Positions 1-10,949 of a DNA stretch of 64,000 bases are shown here, one piece after another. The position numbers were made by a program, and so were the translations under genes. Source of the DNA: Opisthocomus hoazin (lineage: Eukaryota > Chordata > Aves > Opisthocomiformes > Opisthocomidae); NCBI RefSeq assembly GCF_030867145.1, contig NC_134421.1:31007979-31071978 (forward strand). The letters run 5' to 3'. How positions within the stretch are numbered: position 1 is the stretch's first letter; each line of letters opens with the position of its first letter. The notes under the pieces were generated by a model, which saw only the letters and a list, made by a program, of their open reading frames with translations, made no database searches and was not told the DNA's origin.

Positions 1-1310
1 ACCTGATTTTGCCTTGCTCTGTCCCCTCACTATCCTGAACTCCACTGTTTTACAGTCACTGCAGCCAAGGTTGCTCCCAAAGGATGCTTCACATCCTTGA
101 CCGGTTCTTCCTTGTTTGCAAGTATGAGGTCCAGCAGAGTGCTTCCCGTCATTGGCTCCTTCATCATCTGTATCAGAAGTAACCATCAATGCACTCCATA
201 AACCTCATAGACTGCTTGTACCTTGCTGTGCTGTCCCTCTAGCAGATATCAGGGTGTTTGAAGTTCCCTGTGAGGACCAGGGCCTGTGAACATGAGGTTT
301 TTTCCAGTTGTCTGAAGAAGGTAACTCATTTACTTCTTACTAATGATGTGGTCTACAGCAAACACCCACAATGTTGCCCTTGTTGGTCTGCCCTCAAATC
401 CTAACTGGCAAACTCCCCACTGGCTTATCACCCATCTCTAGGGAGAGCCCCACACATGCCTGCTGCTCTCACATGAACAGCAGTTCCCTCTCCTCCCTCT
501 CCTTGAAGGACACCCAACACACCCGATCCCTCTGTGGCAGCACTCCAGCCATGTGAGCTATCCCACCACATCTCTGTGACCCCAGTGAGATTGTAGTGAT
601 GGTACACGGAGCTCAGGTTCCTCCTTTTTGCTCTCCGTGCTGCATACGTTAGCATACAGGCATTTCAGAGAGGCACGCAGCTGTGCTGATTTCCCAGGAA
701 AAGGGTGAGAGCTTCCCTGATATTGTTGTTCTCTTGGCACTTCCTTATTTGAATGTAGATGCTTGATGTCCCCCTCAGCCCTGTACTGCTGGTTTCAAGG
801 TCTCTCCTGTCCACCCTGCATCTTTTGCTTGCCAACTTGGTCCACCGCTTCCTCACTTGTCTGTGGGTTGTCACTTCCCTCTCCCATCACTCCCAGTTTC
901 AATCTCTCTTTACTAGATTGGCCAGCCTGTTGGCAAAGATGGTTTTGCCCTGCTTAGTCAGGTGGGATCCTACCTCTTCCCAACAGTCTTTGATCCTCAC
1001 AAAGGACCCATGGTCATAAGAAACAAATCCCTGTCACTGACACCAGCTGTGCAACCAAATGTTGATGCAAAGGATCCATCCACTCGTTGCGAAGCCCTTC
1101 CCCCTCACTGACAGAATCAAGGACAGAAACATTTGGGCCCCTGTGCCCTGGCCCAGAGTCATGTAGTCGTGCGCAACACACCACAGGTCTCCCCTGGCAG
1201 CAGCATTGGTGTCCACCTTGGAGAGCAGCAGGGGTTAACATCCTGAGGGCTGGACAAGCCACATCAGTCTCTCCACAAGAGCCCTCAGCAAGCAGCAAAC
1301 CTGCCTAGAC
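1..1310 (-). mobile_element. Degraded CR1 (chicken repeat 1) LINE fragment, ORF1 tail and ORF2 start
   Basis: Read on the minus strand, this stretch carries two decayed coding blocks of a CR1-clade non-LTR retrotransposon. From about 1298 down to 665 the pieces resemble the SGNH-esterase part of CR1 ORF1: KGFATSGWILCINIWLHSWC, then a YDHG block, then SHLTKQGKTIFANRLANLVK. Below about 660 the endonuclease start of ORF2 begins (LKCLYANVCS, then WWDSSHGWSAA, then GEGGEGTAVHVR). Frameshifts and stops break both frames, so this is a fossil. The element runs off the left edge, and its 3' end with the usual octamer repeats is not in the window. Family assignment is from remembered CR1 peptides, not a search. 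The right boundary is soft and may extend towards 1560. Confidence 0.8.
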
Positions 1311-4300
1311 AGCAGTTCAGGGCAGTAGATGCAGTTCAGGTCAGTAGGTGGGGACCTTCATGCCCAAGGATTGCAGCAATACTAATATCCAGCACAATCT
1401 TCTGATCCAAAGTTTGCTTTGGTTGTTGCAGTAAACAGGATCTGAGCATCCTCAGATCCCATCAGTACAAACTCTTGCAGCTGCCCTTTGTGACAGAACG
1501 GCTGTCAGTCCCTGACAGACTGTCCTGAGAAACTGTATCTGCGAACACGCAGGGATAACGCGAGGTACTGCAGCCGTTGACCCAAACTCAAAGATCTTCA
1601 GCTAAAAATCCTCCCTTTCGTCTTTCCTCCTCTGAGCTCTAGCCCCACGCTGGAGCTACAGAGGAAGCAGTACAAGAGTAAAGAGAGAAAGTGATCATCA
1701 CAAGAAAGTTTTAAATATGCACCTTTTCTTACAAAATTACTTAATAGAGCTTGTTCATATCCCTGTTTTGATGTTCTTCAGACAGCTTTTGCTACGCAGC
1801 TGATCAGTCTTTGAATGCCAGCCACTTCAAGGGCTGTGGTTTGAACTATAATTTTGAGACTCTAAGTTACATAAAACCTAAATTTTTTTTCTGATTGAAG
1901 TTAGGTAGCTGTGATTCTTTCCACCCATATTCTGCACTGCTATGTGATGCCAAGACACCTGCCTTCAGGGAAAAGTGTCCATGTTGCTGAAAAAAAAATC
2001 AAAGTTTTAGAAAAATGTATTGAGAAGAGCAAGTAATTTATATCTGTGTCTGTGCTTATTGAAGGTTCACCGTCTGCTGAGAAATCAGGCTGCAAGGGAG
2101 GAAGGAACTAGCTCTCCTGTGCCAGGTCATACTCTGACTAGAGCTGCTGAGAACTTTTTGTTAAAGGGCAAGGTCAGAGATTAAATTGGTAATTGCTAAT
2201 TCATTGAAAATTAAATTGCTCATCCGGAAGGGTTAGTCTTAGCAAATGTTTTGACTCAAAGACAGTACGGGACAAAAAGTTCTAAAATTGTCAGAGTTTC
2301 ATAATAAAATGAAACATTTGAGCTTTATCATAATTTTTAATTGCAAAATTAGGATTAATGCTAATAAAGACCTAGTCAAGTGGTAAAAATCGAAACAATT
2401 GCAGATGATCTAAAAGGAATGTTTGGATTTGCTCCATCTGTGAATTTTTGGGGGGCAAAGGGGAGGGAGGGATTACAGCCCATGACAACGGGTTGTTGTC
2501 TTTCCCTCCCTGTTTGGGGTGCCGTATTTTCCTACGGCTCACAACCATCTCCTGCCCTGTGCTGGGGCTGAACGCAGATCTCGTCCCTGCTGGGGGTGCT
2601 GCCCTTTTAGCAGCAACCAAGAGTTCTGCCAGTGGCTATTACACCCTGCTACAGTGAAAAAAAACCCAAACCAAATCAACCCAAACTCCAAACCATTAAA
2701 CCTGCGAAAGGTAGTTTAAGGGAGTGAGCTTCCTCCTCATATGTATGAAGTAACTATGAGAAACTTGGGCAGCCTTTAGGCAGTATATTACTTACACCCT
2801 TATGAGACCACAGCAAAACCCTTGGCTGTAACTACCAAATTTCATGGCATTTTGTCATGTGAAATGAGCAATAATACTAGAAACGATGATCCCTCTGTAT
2901 ATAGTTCTACTGTCGTCAGATACATTAGGACCAACCGCAGGCACTACAAAAGATACAGCTTCTTCTATTTAATATATTTTTTTCTTATCACTTAACTAAC
3001 TTATATGCATTATAAAAAGATTTGTTCTAATGCAATAATTTAATAATTTATCAGTTTCCACATACAGCTTCTTCAAAAAGTCTATTCTACAGTGATATTT
3101 CAGTTAGCACAATTGCTTTTTTTCCAGTAGATTTCACAGTAAGTGCAGTATTTAAAAAAACCCAAACAACTGCAGCGAGTTCCAGCCCCCAGTAATGACC
3201 CTAAGAAACAGCAAGTGCACTGTACTTGAGATTTTAACTTCTGTACTACCTCTAAAGTACTTGTACACCCATTTCTTCATCAATTTCAATACACCTGTAC
3301 AATTCACTTTTTTCCCCAGTTTATCACTCCACACTGTGTCCTTGTTTTCTTCATCTCTCCCCTAGGTTGGTTTTCGTTTTGGTTTTTTTCCTGTTACTTT
3401 TGGTTTATATCTTCTGTATCTATGAGCAATCCATTTAATGCAAGACAAGAGTCACGATTCAGTCCCTGGAGAGTTAAAAATATTAAGAAATGAAAGATAT
3501 TGAAGGTTTATTATGTCAAAAAGTGTATAATCACATTTCAGCATTTCACTTTTTCCAAACCGTGTCATTTTCTTTCTCTTTTTTTACAGTATCTCAAAGG
3601 TTACACACTGTATTACTGTAGTTTGCCGCTACCCCTGTCTGCAAATGTGTTCCCTGAGGGAAAATTTGCTCTCATTTCACAAAAGCAGCAGCAAGTGCAA
3701 AACAGAGATCTGTGAGAGGTGTTCATTCAGCTCTGCACAGGGATTTGCATGATTTGCCATGTGATAGTTCAGCAGAACTTTCTATGCTGTCTGTGGCCCT
3801 GTTTATAAACTATGACTTGCTTTCTGGGGTGATGTACTTTCCTTTAGAAAACAAGTAGTTCCTCAAAAAGTAAACAATACATGGAAGAACTAACAACAGC
3901 TCTGTGCTGTATCATTCACTGGCTGGCCATGTAATTTGGAATAATCATTCAGTAAGAGGTGAAAGAGTTGCTTTTTGCCACAAGAAAGCAATTCAGTGTT
4001 TTAAAAGGAATACTCTGGATTCACTGGTTTTATTGTGTACTGGTAAACCTAGTACTTCCGCACAGGATTTCATTGCAGTCTGGAACTGTACCGAGGAAAA
4101 GGCAGCTCTTTGTGGCACTTGGGGAACCTTGGGGGTTTTACTCCATAAATAGTTCAGAGAGGGTGTTCTCATTTTCGGTGACTGATGATAACTTCCATGG
4201 TGATTGTAACTCAGCCAGCTACCACAGACTGAAGCAGACAAGGAGGACTCGTATCATCCCTCGCTGTAACTCCGTGCTCACATGAGGAGCGCTGCCAACA

Positions 4301-7150
4301 CATTTCAGGAGAGGGTAACCTTGGGCAGTCGCTGCTTTGGAAAATAGTCAGGGGCGAGCCGATCTGAAATCAGCTACAATCAGAAGAGAATGTGTGGGCA
4401 TAGCTTTTCCTACGTCGCAGATCTGCAGTGCTGAGCAGGTCCTGAGTTCTTTGGTAGATGTCAAGCGTGGCTAGTACTCTGAAGGGGTGTCTAGGTGTTC
4501 ATGTAATCAGATCCAGGTCCACACTAAGGACCTTTTTCATTATTCTGTTAGTACAAAAGGGACTGAAAGCAGCTTAAATGTTCAATGAATCGCCTGCCAC
4601 AGAGGAGTTCTTGATCCGAAATAAGCACACCAAGCTCCATGACCAACACGTTTTCCTAAGCCATAGCACTGTCGCTTTAGCTCAGCTGTAGCCTGAATGC
4701 AGCTGGAGCACACAGGACACATGCTGTGCTTAGGTGGATCGAGCCTGCGTGTGAGCGCCAAACTCCTGTGTTGCAACAGGGTGTTACAGAAACACTGGCT
4801 CAGCCTTCTGCAACAGCTTCGGTGCTTGACCTTCTTCAGCCCTCTTTGCATCCAGAGCTAGGCCTGTGCTCCAGCATGGAGCATCCTCACGGCCTCTGCC
4901 TGCAGGTGGCCCCTGCCCGAGCCTCCCTCTGCAGCCAGTGTGCAAGTCAGTGGTGCGAGCTGTCAGGGGAAGGACTCGAGAGTGAGCACGGCTGTAAGGC
5001 CTCCGCACTCCAGGGAGAGGTCAGATTCCCTGATTCTTAATAGCTCTGAGTAAGACACTCCAAGAGCATGCAAGGGATGTGGTTCAAACTCTTCCTCCTC
5101 TGATCTGGAGGCCGCGATTTGACCTCGAGTCGCTGTCCCCAGGAGACTTTCCCCAGCTTCCACGCCACAGGAGGGTTCTCCCGGTGTCTCTCACTAAAGC
5201 TCTGCCGGCTTGGAGAAGCAGCTGTGCCTCTGTGCATTCAGTGACCACACCTGCACGTTTCTTACACACATTTTAAGGCTTTTAAAAAAGCTTCAAGATG
5301 TGATATTTTGAAAAATAACATGTGTTTCTGAGGAAAATATACCTGTGCCAGCACCAAATGAGTTCTCAGGTGCTTTGATTCGCATCATTCAAAAAATGGC
5401 ATCTGTTTGACTTTCTGTGCGGTACCAAGGCAGTGCTCCAACTACCCAGCCGGGCTGAAACTAAAAGATGCAGAGCACGCTCTTAAGCATGGCAAACACA
5501 CAGGAAGATGAAAATTAAACGCAAAGAAGACTATATGGGCTATTAAAACTCAAGTACAGGTTTAATTTCAACTCAAGTCTAAAGTTTCTTTAGCCTCATT
5601 GTCCCAACTGCACAAATGTCAGGATAAGCTGAATTGTTTTGACAGCAAAACAACCCAAAGTAGAGAGCTTGGACATGTACACAAGTCTGGTGTTGTACCA
5701 AACAGGCCTGTCTTCTCCTCTTTCCATACACGTGTGATGGCAGGTGCCATGTGGGAAGCAGGAGTGGTGTCCGTTTGTCCTCTCCCTTGTCCCTCCCTAC
5801 TTTGCTGTTCACAGAAACTGCTTCTTACTGAAAAAATGTTTCCCTAACTGTTGCTCTTCAACAACTGCTGAAGAGCCCTAGTTTAGGGACTTAGGGTTTA
5901 TTTTGTCTCATGAGCAGGGGTTGACTCACCCGACTCATGCAAAACCCCTAGCAGACATTTGTATGTGGACTAGCTCCCTCTCTACGCCGCGCTGCTGGCT
6001 GCTGCGCTCCTCGTTCCTTCCGTATGTGGCTCCTCTACAGGGGTCAGTGGGTCTCACCGCATGTCTCGAGGTGGCAGGCGGCAGGAGGACAAGCCAGGCT
6101 AGCCGCCGCCTTCTGAATCTCTTGTTGACAGATGACTGCCACTTTAGCCGATTGAATAAAGGGAACGTCTGCAACAGCACACAATTAGTGCTGCAATAAA
6201 TACCAATCGATTGCTCATTTTTATCAAATGCCTACTGTACACCTCTGCTCTCTCCATATTCCCAAGCACCAGACACCTCAGGCAAATAAAAAAATAGCAC
6301 GCAGTACAATTTTAAAATCTGAAGTTTGCAAGCGGGCTACAGGTACTCTTATTTTAGATCAGGTAACATCACCATCCCTGTTTCTCCGCAGTTCTTAGCA
6401 CTGGGACTATGCTGTGCAGCCTGTGCCGGGATCTCTCTTTTGCCTCCTTACCCTTTCGCAGCTTATACCGATTTTAAATTGCATGTTGTAAAAAAGCCCA
6501 CCTCCCAAAATTCAGTGGGATGGGGAACAGGGCATCCTTAAGCTCTCTTCATAAACTTCTGTCATGCGGGTGGGATTTCTTTACCGCAAAGACATCTGCT
6601 TTTTGGGGCTGGGATTTTACCGCCGTACAGCAGAACAAAACTGGTGTGGCACCGTACGGTGCAGAACAGGATCCCTTATCTTTCGCTTGTTCTTAGCATA
6701 GATTGCGTTGCAGATACGAGGCAGATCCACCACTTTTTGTTGTTCTTTTGCTTTCTGTTGTCATTTCCGTTATTAAGTAGCTACATTTAGACTGCAGATT
6801 GCTTTAGACAAGTAGGCGCAAGAACTTAGTAAAATGTAAAGAATACACATTAAATATTTGGGGCTATGTCCTCAGTAAACGGCTCTTAGGCCACCACACC
6901 GTGTGTCTGTCCATCCCACCTGCCTCTATGTCAGAAATCACTGGCTCATTCCCGCCAAGAGGAGCTAAAGGGCTCGACGACACTTGTGTTTCCGTGAGTT
7001 TAATGTGGATCACGGGTGTCTCCTCCGTGCTGTCGCTCCAGACCACATGCATGGGAGAGAAGCCCCGGGAAGGAATCCATTTTAGGAAAGGCTTCACTTG
7101 GAGCTTGCAGTCGGGTGTGAGAGGCGTTCGTAGGAAACCAGGCGGCTCGG
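1311..7150. other. Intergenic DNA upstream of NAP1L1, no gene seen
   Basis: I see no ORF with recognisable protein similarity, no splice-consistent exon set and no RNA gene. The content is AT-rich unique-looking DNA with a few A/C-rich low-complexity tracts (around 2657-2700 and 3150-3170) and a moderately GC-rich patch at 4700-5270 whose open frames look random. Short open frames here have no domain signature. Older repeat relics too diverged to recognise by eye could be present. Confidence 0.6.
5853..5876. repeat. Short perfect hairpin
   Basis: The arms GCTCTTCA (5853-5860) and TGAAGAGC (5869-5876) are exact reverse complements separated by an 8-base loop. No U-run follows and there is no adjacent gene, so it is recorded only as local structure. 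Confidence 0.6.
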
Positions 7151-7711
7151 GTCTGCGGCAGGCGAGTTGAAGCGGGCGGGCTGAAGCTGCCGCAGGCTCC
7201 GGCTGTCCGTCCCGGACCAAGGCCAAGGCGGGAGCGATCGAAACCGCCCGAACAGCGTGCGAACCCCCCGGCTCTCAGCCCGGTGTCTGAAGGCGAGCCG
7301 GCGCTGCCCGTGGTTGCGTGGTGCCTGCAGCCTTGCGAATGGCGCTCACCCGGCTGAGCAACCTCTACTGCCGACCGCTGCGGGGCCCTCAGACCCCCCC
7401 GGGTCAGGCGTGAGGCAGCGGCCGGGGCAGCCCCGCGGCGGGAGGCTGCCTCCCGCGGCGCCAGGGCCGAGGACTGGGCCCAAGGTCCGTGCGGGGGGAC
7501 ACGGCGCGCCCGGCCCTCGCGCCGCGCCTCACCGCCCGCCGCATCGCGCGGCCCGGCGGCAGCGGGGGCAGGGCCGCGCGCCGGGCAGGCCCCAACCGCC
7601 TCGGCCAACGGCCGGCGCGCGCCCGGGGCGGGCGGCGCGACGGAGGCCGGGCGGGCGCGCGCGCGCGCGTTGCCAGGAGACCCGGGGCGCGCGGGGGAGG
7701 GGGGGGGAGGG

Positions 7712-7767
7712 TTACGTGGTGACGTTAATTCTATATGAGCGCGAGCGGCGGGAGCTCGGGTCTTTTT
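7712..7767 (+). promoter_or_regulatory. NAP1L1: NAP1L1 core promoter: CRE-like site, TATA-like box, TCT/TOP start
   Basis: Three elements are spaced as in a focused promoter. A CRE-like octamer TGACGTTA lies at 7720-7727. It is followed by a TATA-like CTATATGAG at 7731-7739 and by a pyrimidine start TCTTTTTACC at 7761-7770. If transcription begins at C7762, the TATA-like box starts 30 bases upstream, the normal distance, and the transcript starts with CTTTTT, a 5' TOP tract. NAP1L1 is, as I recall, a known TOP mRNA translated under mTOR/LARP1 control. The exact start is inferred, not measured. An upstream ACGT core at 7713-7717 makes the CRE region partly symmetrical. Confidence 0.65.
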
Positions 7768-7829
7768 ACCGCCAGCCGCGCGGCGCCTCCTCCTCGCTCC
7801 TGAGTCACCGCCAGCCCCGGCCCGCGCAG
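7762..7829 (+). other. NAP1L1: NAP1L1 exon 1 (5' UTR, non-coding)
   Basis: The exon is predicted from the inferred start at C7762 to a strong donor CAG|GTACCG after 7829. It has no ATG and contributes 68 bases of GC-rich leader after the pyrimidine tract. Together with 18 bases in exon 2 it gives an 86-base 5' UTR. The donor is well supported by context (island, promoter, downstream gene). The 5' boundary is less certain, and other donors inside the island are possible. Confidence 0.7.
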
Positions 7830-9060
7830 GTACCGGGCGGGGCGCCGCGAGCCGCCAGCCGCCGCCGCCCCGGGGCCGGGGATGCGGGGGGGGGGAGGGG
7901 AAGGGGGGTGAGCGGGGCGCGCGTGGCCCCGGTTCCCGCGCGGGGAGGCCGCGGGGCCCGGCCCGGCCTAGCGGGACCGCTCGGCCGCGGGGTGCGGGGG
8001 GGCCGGCGGTGCCCGGGCCGCCCCGAGCTTCTCCCTGGCGGCCCGCGGGCTGGCGGCGGCTCCTCCTCGCCCGGCCCCGCGGCGGGGAGCGCTGCCTGCC
8101 GGGCCGGGGTAGGCCGAGGCGGCGCTGAGGGGAGCCGGGTCTGCCCGGCGACACGTGGGGCGGGAGCGGCGCCGGGCGGCGAGGCCGGAAGGCCGGGCGG
8201 GGGGGAGCGGGTGTGCGCCCGGCCGCGGGGGGGCAGGCGGGGGCCGGGCGGCGGGGGGCAGCGCGCTGGGCCTCGGCGCTGGCTCCCGCGCCCTGTTCCG
8301 GCGGCGGGCGGGCCGGGCCGTGCCGTGCCGCTCGCTGCTGGCAGGGGGACCCAGAGATTCGGCCGCGGGACCGGCAGCCCGCGCTTCCCGCTCCGGGAAG
8401 GAGCTCGGCGCGGGGACTGCGCGTCCCTCCGGGGGCCGAGGTGCCCCCGCCCGCGGAGCTGCCCGGTGGCTGTCGCCGAGGAAGACTGCGGAGTTGCCTG
8501 GAAGGGGGGCTGCGGTGTGCCCGGTGCTGACCCGCCGGCTGGTGACTGCCAGCCCCGGCTGGCGTTTGGCTCTCCTGTGTCTCTGTCTGCAGGTGGAGCG
8601 TGGCCGTTCTGCTCCGTGGGGGGGTGTTCAGGGCACTTACACTGCCGGCACCTGTGAGGCTTTCAGTATTTAATACTGAACCTTCCCCGCTTGCTTGCTG
8701 AAGAGAGCACAAACCTTTTTTCAAGTGATTCTTTTATAGTAATAATACAGCAGCATCTTCTCCGGTTTATCTCCAAGCACGTTGCAGTTTTATGCGTGTC
8801 CGTTTGGAGCCTTACGGTGATGTACTTAACATTTCGTGTTCTGACTTCTCTGAGGAAGGTGAGGGAAGTGGGCACTGAGTGTGCAAGGTGTGACAAATCG
8901 TGCACCCCCTCCACTGGGATTGTAACTTCTGCTAGTGGATGCTATATTCATCAGATGGGGGCTAATGAATGATTATTTTCATTGTAATTGTGAAATAAAA
9001 TTTGAGAGAAGAGCTGAGGCTTAAAGCTGTGTACAGCTGTAGGTACTTTCTGACAAAAAT

Positions 9061-9098
9061 GCTTGGTAGTAGCTTGGTAGTAGCTTGGTAGTAGCTTG
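9061..9098. repeat. 11-bp tandem repeat, about 3.5 copies
   Basis: The unit GCTTGGTAGTA is repeated exactly three times from 9061 to 9093 and followed by a partial GCTTG copy. It is a short minisatellite in intron 1. Confidence 0.9.
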
Positions 9099-9836
9099 TT
9101 TTAACTGGGCTTCCTGCTGTGCCCCTTTTACAATGGTAAACTTCTGAAAGGGTGAGAAAGGCACTGTACTTGGATTGAAGCAAGCTGAGTGGCTTCCAGT
9201 CCCTTGTATATCCAGAAGTTATCTCACTTCTTAGGGTGAAATAGAATTTGAAATCTGCGTACATTGACATTGGAGCGACTTAGATGCCTCCGTACCAGAC
9301 AAAAGTTGAGGCTGCTCAGTGCTTCAGGTACCTGAAATGTTGATGTAAGTGCTTAGAGTAGGCCGTTGATACCTGAACTTCTGTTTGTGTGGCCCACTTA
9401 CTCCTGTGAGAGTCATATGTGTTAGCAGCCTCCCTTCCCTCCAATTTTTCTGTATTTTGTGATAGATTTTGCATATCGTGTGCTCTGGTTTCTGAGGACA
9501 GAGGATAGTACAATGAGGGTCTTGTCTACAAGTGGTAGATCTGGTGTTCTTCAGAGCCCCTGGTCCTTTTGACATTCACAGGACTAGGAGCTGAGCTCTG
9601 GGACTCCTGGAAGCAGAAGCAGTGTGCTGCATCTGTGCAGCCAGCCCAGCATTACGGAGGTGCCAAAGGCACTGGATCTGCTGTAGCACTGTGTGTATAC
9701 GGCACAGTAATGCTCTTCCCATCCTTGTGCTTCATCGCACCCCTGCCTCACTCAAACTGGTCCTGGGAGCAGGTAGGGGACTTGTAAGGTGATCTGCTTA
9801 CTGACCACACTGGAAGAGGGTGGCATACTGGGCTTA

Positions 9837-10949
9837 TGTGACAAGGTTTTGGTAGTGGGGGAAGCTACAGAGGTGGCTTCTGTGAGAAGCTGCTAGAAGC
9901 TTCCCCTATGTCCAACAGAGCCAATGCCAGCCTGGACCTGCTGCTAGCCTGGACCTGCTGCTAGCCTGGACCTGCTGCTAGCCTGGACCTGCTGCTAGCC
10001 AAGGCTGAGTCCGTCAGTGATGGTGTTAGTGAATCTGGGATAACACAGGAAGGGGAAAAAAACCCAAAAAACCCTCTGAGGGCAACAACTCTGCAGACAC
10101 CAGGGTCAGTGAAGGAGAGGAGGAGGTGCTCCAGGCACTGGAGCAGAGATTCCCCTGCAGCCTGTTGAGAAGACCATGGTGAGGCAGGCTGTGCCCCTGC
10201 AGTGCGTAGAGGTCCACAGTGGAGCAGATCCTTACCTGCAGTCCCTAGAGGACTCCACGCCGGAGCAGGTGGATGCCTGAAGGCAGCTGTGACCCTGTGG
10301 GGAGCCCGTGCTGGAGCAGGCTCCTGCCAGGACTTGTGGCCCCGTGGAGAGGAGCCCACACCAGAGCAGGTTTGCTGGCAGGGCTTGTGACCCTGTGGGG
10401 GACCCACGCTGGAGCCGCCTGTTCCTGAAGGACTGCACCCCGTGGGAAGGGACCCACGCTGAGGCAGTTTGTGAAGAGCTGCAGCCCATGGGAAGGACTC
10501 ACGCTGGAGAAGTTCATGGAGGACTGGACCCCATGCTGGAGCAGAGGAAGAGTGTGAGGAGTCCTCCTCCCAGGGAGGAAGGAGCAGCAGAGACAACGTG
10601 TGATGAACTGACCACAGCCCCCCTTCCCCATCCGCCTGTGCCGCTTGGGGGGAGGAAGTGGAGAACATCAAGAGTGAAATTGAGCCTGGGAAGAAGGGAG
10701 GGAAGGTGTTTTTAAGATTTAGTTTTGATTTTCTTGTTACCCTGCTCTGATTTTGATTGGTAATAAATTCAGCTAGTTTCCTGGAGTTGACTCTGTTTTG
10801 CCTGTGGCGGTAGTTGGTGAGTGATCTGTCCCTGTCCTTATCTCGACCCAGGAGCCTTTCCCTGTATTTTCTCTCCCCTGTCCAGCTGAGGAGGGGAGTG
10901 ACAGAGTGGCTTTAGAGGGCATCTGGTGTCCAGCCAGAGTCCTACCACA
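9837..10949 (+). mobile_element. Solo LTR of an avian endogenous retrovirus (ERVL-like)
   Basis: The segment starts near TGTGACAAGG and ends CTACCACA, giving TG...CA ends. It contains a poly(A) signal AATAAA at 10762-10767, 182 bases before the right end. The body has many diverged copies of a GC-rich motif centred on CCCGTGG/GGAGCAG between about 10190 and 10560. I recognise the arrangement from LTRs interspersed in bird genomes. No gag, pol or env region adjoins it, so it is a solo LTR. I could not find a clean target-site duplication, so both ends are uncertain by several bases. Open frames inside (9961-10671 minus, 10308-10715 plus) are by-products of the GC-rich repeats. Confidence 0.7.
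9930..9997. repeat. 17-bp tandem repeat, 4 exact copies, inside the LTR
   Basis: The unit GCCTGGACCTGCTGCTA occurs four times without mismatch at 9930, 9947, 9964 and 9981. The exactness against a diverged LTR background implies recent expansion. Confidence 0.95.

Larger units (their letters stand above)
7150..8650. promoter_or_regulatory. CpG island spanning the NAP1L1 promoter and exon 1
   Basis: G+C rises sharply between about 7150 and 8650, with very many CpG dinucleotides and CG-alternating runs (for example around 7656-7668), then falls back abruptly to AT-rich intron. It contains the TATA-like box, TCT-type start and exon 1 donor of NAP1L1. Very long open frames occur on both strands here (574 codons minus, 466 codons plus). 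They are low-complexity Arg/Pro/Gly/Ala translations expected from stop-poor GC-rich DNA, not genes. Confidence 0.9.

Noticed and set aside
7000-8724. A 574-codon minus-strand and a 466-codon plus-strand open frame in the NAP1L1 CpG island
   Set aside because: Both translate to Arg/Pro/Gly/Ala-rich low-complexity sequence with no domain, they overlap each other, and GC-rich DNA has few stop codons. They are shadows of composition.
9961-10715. Open frames of 236 codons (minus) and 135 codons (plus) as genes
   Set aside because: They lie wholly inside the LTR and reflect its repeated GC-rich motif. No protein family is recognised.
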